A stretch of DNA of 64,000 nt from Patiria miniata. Taxonomy: Eukaryota; Echinodermata; Asteroidea; Valvatida; Asterinidae. The stretch's first letter is position 1. The number at the start of each line of letters is the position of its first letter. The DNA lies in the NCBI RefSeq assembly GCF_015706575.1, contig NW_024037048.1, forward strand, positions 10,991,512-11,055,511, written 5' to 3'. A program made the translations under genes and the position numbers. The notes beneath the pieces were generated by a model that was given only the letters and a program-made list of their open reading frames with translations, had not been told where the DNA came from and did not search any database. Of the stretch, positions 57,343-64,000 are shown one piece after another.

Positions 57343-60300
57343 AAAAATCGTGCACTTTGTGGTAAAAGCATGAAGTGTCAAAATGGGCTAGAAATTATTT
57401 TAAGATCGGGACCCATCCTGGATCTTGCCCATTTTGGGGGCGGAGCTTGAGTTTTCAAAAAAGGGGGTGCAAACAATACAACTCATGAAAACTTTATTTA
57501 ACATCAAATTTCCTTGTTTTTTTACGCATTCTAACACCTATTATTTTCCACCCATTTTGTGGGCGTGGTCTAAATGTTTAAAAGAGGCGGTATATATTAG
57601 CAGTTTGGTTCCAATATGGAAAACATCATTCAGTTTGGTAGTAAAATCCTGAAAATTGGCATGTCCAATTGAAATGGGCTGAAAATAATTTTAAGAGGTG
57701 AACCCATCTTGGATCTTGCCCATTTTGGGGGCGGAGCTTGATTTTTCCAAAAGGGGAGTGCAAAAAATGAAAACTAAGAAAACTAAGAAAACTGTATTTT
57801 ACATCCACTTTGTTTCTCATGCTTTTAAATAAACTTAGACATGAGAAATAACATTCTAACATTCTAACACGTGTTATTTTCACCCTTTTGCGGGCGTGGC
57901 CTGAATATGTAAAGAGCGGTACATTAGGAAGCTTGATTCAAACGAGGGAAAATCATCATTTTTGCTGGTGAAAACCGTCTTCTCCCTCGATTTACTATGT
58001 TTACCATACACTGTAAAGATAATTTTAAACGGTTGCAAGACTAATTGTTGCCCTTTTAGGGGTAAAGCTACATTTTAATGTAGCAGCTTTAAATTTTTCA
58101 TATCTTAATTGGTATGATTGTCTACAAGTAACTTACACGTGGATGAGTAAAAAAAAGGAAACTCAAATGGCAGGACATTTTTTTTGATGAAGTTCTGCAT
58201 GTAGCACTATCAAAATCTAGATATGAAAGCCCAATTTATAAGCTTTGTTTTAGTACAAGAATCATTCAAATCACTTATATACTTTATAAGTTACGTAATT
58301 TTAAACACAAACACTGTTTTAAAGTTCTGTCAGCAAATTGAAAACAATTCACATATAGGGGTATGCGCTGGAATTGTTTTCGTTTTGCTGAAAGAACCCA
58401 CATCTTTTTTGTGATACGTGGACAGAACTTTAAAATGGTGGTTGTGTTTAAAATTCCGTAACTTGAAAAGTACATATAAGTGATTTGAATGATTCTTGTA
58501 CTAAAAGAAAGCTTATTTCATATCCTAGATTTCGAAAGTGCTACATGCAGAACTTTATTAAGAAAATGGTCCCGCCATTTGGGTTTCCATTATTTTTACT
58601 CACCCTGTATACTTACAATGGCAGCATGTCCTTATTGTGATTGTTTTATAAACACTATGGGGATCACAAGGGGGAGGGAGGGGGATTGGGGCGGCCCAAT
58701 GGTGGATTTCTTGAAAGTGCTTTTCTAATATGTTTAATATATATATATATAGGCATATAAACGTGAAAATATGCACAGAATATACGTCCATTCATTGCAA
58801 TGTGTACTGTTGGATTTATATTAGATGGACGTTGGGACTTGGGGGAGTAATGTCTTAATGACTGAAAAGGAGAGAATGATGTTGTTGTTTTTTTGAGAAA
58901 TTATGTAACTTCTTAAATAATGCGTTAGCATTTGGATATGTTAATGGGAGAAATTGCAGTTGACGCCCCCTCCCCCAAATATAAAAACTACACGAATACA
59001 CGAAATACACGAATGTATCAATGTAGCCGATAACATTATTTGTGTCATTATTTGTTCCACGAACATTGTCACTTGATACGAATTCATTCAATGATATGAA
59101 TTTCAGATCATTGTCTAATTCTCCCTATATAGTATAATGTCCAGTTTGCTGACGTCACGATCCTAAAACCTCACTAAATCATTACGTTTTTCTATATAAT
59201 ATCTAAGGGTAAGTTTGGTAAAATTTGGATGAATGGTTTTTAAATTAAAAATATTCTAACTTTCTTGAACGTGCTAGGGGGTGCCCTTTCAGGCGATGAC
59301 ATCGCCATGCCACTGTTTTTTGTATTGGGCATTTTTCATTTAACATTTCCATTATTTGTTTAATTGTATTAAAATCCTTCCGTTTTTAAGTTACATTCAC
59401 TTCTCAGTGCACGTCCAGTAGCACCGTAAGTAAATGACAAATGGCTTTGCACACGGGAATCCAAGTCATTGCCTGAGACAATGCCTACCGCATAACAAAA
59501 ATAGATAACGGTAGTCCATTCTTTTGAAAAAGTTATAATTTAAATAAATCTTTTTTTTCAATTTAGACCTTATCGCTTGTAATCCGATACCTGATGACGC
59601 CATGATGACGTCCCAATTTTGTAACATCTTTGGTTCAGGTACACATACCAGGTTTAATCATCATCATCCCATGAACTGTTTTGATGAAATTTTGGTTAGT
59701 TTTGATTTAAGGATCATTCACCTAAATTTGACTTTCCGGTAGCTCCGGAAGTAAGGTCCCGTGCATTCACGTACTTGACAAAAGTGTTTGTCAATTAATG
59801 ATCTATCTGCGTACAAATTAGGAACATGAACACTCAGTTTGTTCAAGACTTATACATATATGAAAGAAGTTGGCCACTTTTGAAGAAGTTGGATGAGGGT
59901 TGATCTTTGTTCAAAGTGTCATATTTATACCGTGTAACGTTTAGAATAATAGTCGCGGAGCATCATCCAGAAAAACAAACAGGAAAAAAAAGGCAAAAGA
60001 AAAATTATTATCATTTCAGAGTGGTGATCGGGCTGAACGGTACAATTTTTAAAAGTATTTATCTAGTAATGCTTGCTTTTTTTTGAAAATTAAAATCGGG
60101 TAGCTGTATTTCTTGGGAAATTTAGGGGGCTTTTTTTTCAAATTTCGAGGACAGACAGACAGAAAAGACAGACAGACAGACCAACCGACCACCAAGTGAC
60201 ATGAAAAAGCTCCTGCCAGAGCTTTAAAAATGTTTTTGATCTTAAAAAGGTGTTTTTGAACATTTATACTATGATATCTACCAAAATGGCATCATTTCAA

Positions 60301-61340
60301 ATACTGGTCAACCAACATTCCAATTTGAGCATATCCAAAATATCCCAGTCCTGATAGGGTTAAACTTTTAATAGACTGTGGTCCTATCAATGGAAAGAGA
60401 ATCCACACGCAAATAAAGGAAGTTAATTGGCTCTTGGCAATTGCTTGAATTTGTACACATACGCTGCATTTACATTAAGGACATAAAACCACTTTGAGTC
60501 TGTATACCCAATAAAGTGATCTTTCGTTGCGAATATTCAGCCCCTACTTTGAAATGTAGCTCCACTTCTAATAGGCTTGCGGCAAAATTCTTGCAACCTT
60601 GTAAACTTGTCTTTACAGTGTATGGTAAGCATAGTCCAATACAGATGTTGTGTTGTCACCAGCAAAAGTCATGATTTTCCCTCGCTTGAATCAAGCTGCT
60701 CTAATATACCACCTCCTTTACATATTTAGGCCAAAATGAGGCCACGCCCACAAAAGGGTTAAAATAACAAGTGTTAGGATGTTAAAATGTTATTTCTCAT
60801 GTCTAAGTTTATTTCAAGCATGAAGAACAACGGAAATGGGTGTTAAATACAGTTTTTCTGAGTATTTATTGTTTGCACTCCCCTTTTGGAAAAATTAAGC
60901 TCCGCCCCCAAATGGGTAAGATCCAAGACGTATTCACCTCTTAAAATTATTTTCAGCCTATTTGAACTGGACCAGCCAATTTTCAGAATTTTACTACCAA
61001 ACCAAATGATGTTTTCCATATTAGAACCAAACTGCTGATTTATACCTCCTCTTTTGTTCATTAGGCCACGCCCACAAATGGGTGGAAAATAACGGGTGTA
61101 AGAATGCTAAAATGTCATATGTTATTTTTATGTTTATTTCAAACCATCGAAAAACACGGAAAATGGATGTTAAATACAGTTGTTATGAGTTTGTATTGTT
61201 TGCACCCCCTTTTTAAAAAAATTCAAGCTCTGCCCCCAAAATGGGCAAGATCCAGGATGGGTCCCGATCTTAAAATGATTTCTAGCCCATTTTTACCCCA
61301 CCTGCCAAATTTCATGCTTTTACCACAATGTGCACGATTT
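57343..61340. mobile_element. 4 kb element with 0.7 kb terminal inverted arms
   Basis: Left arm 57343-58042 and right arm 60588-61340 are inverted copies, from AAATCGTGCACTTTGTGGTA at the outer edge to TACACTGTAAAGA at the inner. Each arm is itself two tandem units of about 300 bases built round GATCTTGCCCATTTTGGGGG-CGGAGCTT and a GGGCGTGG box. The interior (58043-60587) has no transposase-like frame but holds a palindromic MITE. The flanks (57200-57290 and 61365-61810) are contiguous homologues of 23725-24440 in C1q gene A's intron, so this is an insertion into block C. Confidence 0.75.
58141..58607. mobile_element. Palindromic MITE, copy 2, nested in the 4 kb element
   Basis: Ends ATGAGTAAAAAAAAGGAAAC and complement (TTTTTACTCACCCT); arms of about 220 bases. 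Shares AGTTCTGCATGTAG, TTTTAGTACAAGAATC and GTTTTCGTTTTGCTGAAAGA with copy 1. Confidence 0.8.
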
Positions 61341-61459
61341 TGGCCAAAATATATCGCCATTTCAAGAAAATATTCAACAGAATCTAAGATGCATTCTGAG
61401 TGGCACCCTGCATGCAAACAGAGCTTGTGCTTCATATTTTAAGACGAACAGCGGACAAG

Positions 61460-61718
61460 GGCGGATCGGGGAGAGGGGTGGCAAACGGGGTCATGCCCCC
61501 CACCCAATAAAAAACCCCGAACCCATTTTGGTTGGTTTTTTTTTTAGTGACGTCGCAATAAAGGCAGCCACTGGGTACACCACCATCTTTTCCAAACAAA
61601 AAAATGGTTAAAGTGGTCAGAAATTGCCTCAGATCGCACCACAGTGCATTTGGAATCACAAATAATTCGGGGCCCTTAAGTGGGCCTTGAACCCCACGCC
61701 GTATTTTTTTTGACCCAC
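61460..61718. mobile_element. Insertion in the C1q C intron, absent from gene A
   Basis: Gene A reads AACTTATAAGGCGGACAGCAG...AACTCTATGCATGATTTG without a large gap, while here about 259 bases intervene, beginning GGGCGGATCGGGG and ending TTGACCCAC. The insert contains CGGGGCCCTTAAGTGGGCC, also found in the 10.7-12.3 kb element. The empty site in gene A makes this a clear insertion. Confidence 0.65.
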
Positions 61719-62185
61719 AACTCTATACATGATTTCTACCAATTCATCCAGTTAAATAAAGCAACTTGAACTTGTATAAAACTGTGTGCATAATCACGAT
61801 CCGGTCCGGGTTTCCAGGGTACTGCTTGAGCAATAACACAAAATAAGACAGGCATGTTTTTGATGTCCGGATTTCCTGAAAAACGTTCTTCCGTGAACAA
61901 CTTCCACATAACTTTTGATCCTGAATTAGTTTCAGTGATTGCCGGGAAACAATGTGAGTACAGTAATGTCAGAGAGGAATTCCTTATTCCGAACAACAAA
62001 ACCCTGATATATTTGGGTGATTGGGTACTACCAAATCATTCTTTGGAAATGTTAAGAAATATATTTCTTTCTTCCTTTCTTTCTATTTTTGGACAATAAT
62101 TATCTGCGACCTTTCTTCTGAACCGTACAGTTCACGGTATAAACTTCAAACCTTGAACGAACATCAACACTGTTTCCGAGGTGTA

Positions 62186-62195
62186 CCTTTTTATA
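62186..62195 (-). promoter_or_regulatory. Candidate TATA box upstream of C1q gene C
   Basis: TATAAAAAGG on the minus strand, beyond the last stretch that aligns with gene A's intron. No first exon resembling that of gene A was found after it, so the link to gene C is weak. Confidence 0.2.
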
Positions 62196-62534
62196 CTCTA
62201 ACGTCATAATGACGTCATCAGGTATCTAATTACAAGCCTTTTCACTGGAAAACCTCATAAACAAAATGAACAATCATGTTCACACTTTGAAATCTGATTG
62301 ACCATACTTTAAGAAACATTTCTGATTTTCGAAGACAAAATCGTCTGACATTTTCTTGGGGGGGGGGGTACCGGTAGGTCAAATTTAGGTCAATTTAAAA
62401 TGCAAAAAGAAGCTGCAGATGGATGAAACCTGGTATGAACATGAACCTAAATGTGAAGATGTGGATATTTTACATCAAATCATACATCAAATTACAAGCA
62501 TTTAAGGTCCCAATTTGACAAAATAAATTGAGAG

Positions 62535-63080
62535 TCGCGGATCCAGAGGGTCGGGTGGGATGGGGAGGGGGCACCTCCCCCCCCCCCCAGCCCCTGCTGT
62601 GACACACACACACAACCACACACACAAACACCCAGACTTACGTTACATACCTTGTGTGGACATTGCTTTGTTTTCGTGTTGTTAAGAAAATTCGGTACAA
62701 AAAATAACTTTACTTAAACGGTGAAAACTCTTTTAACCCAATTTGTTTCTATGATTCCCTATAGTGTTTCTCTTCATTCTGCTACAAATAAACCTCACCC
62801 AAAAATGCTTCTAAACCTGTTTTCCAGAAAGGGCAAAACCTTATGTGGACACGGCTTAGTCCACATAAAGTTAACACAACCTGCATTATGTGGATCTCTT
62901 TTGTTCACAAGTCCACAAAGGGTATGTAACACAAGCTCACCCACCCACACACACACAAAATATATCACAATTATAGTAATACTAACTACCTGTATGTTCG
63001 CCTGTCACAACAATTGGACATACTTTTTTAAGGAGCCTGACCCTCCCCTCGCAAAAATTCCTGGATCCGCCCCTGTTTGA
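62535..63080. mobile_element. MITE with GGATCC-containing inverted ends
   Basis: Left GTCGCGGATCCAGAGGGTCG with a G/C tract, right CTGACCCTCCCCTC...CCTGGATCCGCCCC. Between are CA runs (62605 and 62945) and no convincing gene. Confidence 0.5.
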
Positions 63081-63454
63081 GCAATATCTTTTGTCCTAAT
63101 AAACCTGAGTGTTCATTGTTTTATGAAGTGGCAGATTGTGCCTTCGGCGATGGGCTGCAGGACTACAGGGTCATCATATTTGGACGGAATTGTTTTCCTC
63201 CAAAAGGTCATCGGATTATACCGCAAAAATGAAAAATGATGAAATAAGCCTTATTTCAAAGGGTGTCTTAAACACGTTTGAAAGTTGTGAGTATTTGTCC
63301 TGATCTTTAGAAATGAGGGTAATTTATCACTGACGTGTATGGCAGTTTATTTGCTGGTCTGCACCCGTAGATATTCGTTGGACTACCGCAAACGACTTTA
63401 GGACGTTTCAGGATCGTGACGTCATTAAACGGAAGTTATTATAGGGAGAATTTG

Positions 63455-63495
63455 AAAGCAGGAGGTCGTGGGTTCGAGTCCCACCCGAGTGATTT
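63455..63495 (+). repeat. tRNA 3'-half-like sequence
   Basis: GTGGGTTCGAGTCCCAC forms a perfect T-arm with a B box (GGTTCGAGTCC), followed by CCGAGTGA and a T-run that would end polymerase III transcription. No A box or anticodon arm precedes it, so it is a tRNA fragment or a SINE piece and not a functional tRNA. Confidence 0.5.
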
Positions 63496-64000
63496 TTTTC
63501 TTAACACATACTCGGGAGGCAACACACTGAGTATACAGTAGGCAAAACCTAATTTGATTGATTTACACTCTAAAAAATCTGCAGTGATATTTGAACAGCT
63601 GTTTTTTTTACAATAAAAACGTCCATAAAGGTGACTTTATAGTGTGCTATCCATACCGACAAGAACCAAACGATTTTTGTTTTCAAGAACTAGAGAAAGT
63701 AGTCAGTAGGTTGACAATTTATTTTTGAGAGCGCACAATGGAAGTAGTAGCGGAAATATTGCCAGAAAGGAATTCCTCATTTGTATTGCCTTGAAATTTG
63801 ACCTCACAAAACCGTGGTCTGCATCGCACCAACTGTTTACATTAAGAGCTGAAATATAATACCTCGATAATTTACAAAAGTGTTTGAAATTAACTTGTTC
63901 AGACGGGCTTTGATTATTGCATGTAAATTATCGAGCTAATGTATTTCAACTCCAAAGCGGTCGTTGGGAAAAGGCACAATTTCTGGTTCGGAAATTAGCG

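Larger units (their letters stand above)
59108..63458. repeat. Dispersed inverted repeat pair around TGACGTCACGATCC
   Basis: 59108-59170 (AATTCTCCCTATA...GACGTCACGATCCTAAAAC) is the approximate complement of 63395-63455, and 59560-59680 (CGCTTGTAAT...GTACACATACCAGGTTTAAT) of 62410-62520. A further related piece lies at 62205-62245. These overlap the right arm of the 4 kb element, so they mark repeat-family members in both orientations and not one clean element. Confidence 0.4.

Noticed and set aside
59108-63458. A single 4.3 kb inverted-repeat element
   Set aside because: Its limits overlap, and do not nest with, the better-supported 57343-61340 element, and only short patches match.
63455-63495. 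Functional tRNA gene
   Set aside because: Only the T-arm and part of the acceptor side are present; no A box, D-arm or anticodon arm.

Overview
This is eukaryotic DNA from a metazoan. Host genes have small exons split by long, AT-rich introns, most of the window is interspersed repeats, and the recognisable products are animal ones: an F-type (fucose-binding) lectin, collagen-C1q proteins, a multiple inositol polyphosphate phosphatase and an SLC12 cation-chloride cotransporter. Expanded secreted F-type lectins and C1q proteins, together with a Penelope-like element and many foldback elements, suggest a marine invertebrate. An echinoderm or other invertebrate deuterostome is my best guess and a mollusc is possible. 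I cannot name the species.

Layout. From 75 to 5049 (minus) lies an eight-exon gene for a secreted protein with two tandem F-type lectin domains, behind a TATA box. A spacer with an inverted 16-base repeat cluster and a 21-base minisatellite follows. From 7.2 to 13.3 kb there is a 1.7 kb unit in two copies. Each carries one terminal exon of a MINPP1-like phosphatase, and the second copy is split by extra DNA with a terminal-inverted-repeat element. A foldback element (13.7-14.9 kb), a 493-base MITE and a tRNA-derived SINE precede a broken SLC12 gene end (17.1-17.9 kb).

The rest is dominated by three minus-strand copies of a C1q gene block. Copy A (coding 19258-20016, first exon near 25.03-25.10 kb) and copy C (coding 50365-51183) look intact. 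Copy B (about 34.4-38.4 kb) keeps only its first exon and its last coding codons. Between A and B lie a complex satellite (26.75-28.7 kb), G-rich repeats, a MITE with TTAA ends and a segmental duplication that recurs at 46.6-48.4 kb. Between B and C lie a scrap of Ty3/Gypsy integrase, nested palindromic elements and a second TTAA MITE. Upstream of copy C the homologous intron has been enlarged by a Penelope-like element (52.75-55.97 kb), two palindromic MITEs and a 4 kb element with 0.7 kb inverted arms.

How the genes relate: the lectin and the C1q proteins are both secreted, multimerising pattern-recognition types, so the window may be an innate-immune recognition neighbourhood. That is inference from family membership. 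The most distinctive non-coding signal is a 44-base hammerhead-ribozyme layout in both terminal repeats of the Penelope-like element, on its coding strand. The clearest unexplained structure is a perfect palindrome (57-base arms, 5-base loop) just past the stop codon of C1q copy C, absent from copies A and B.
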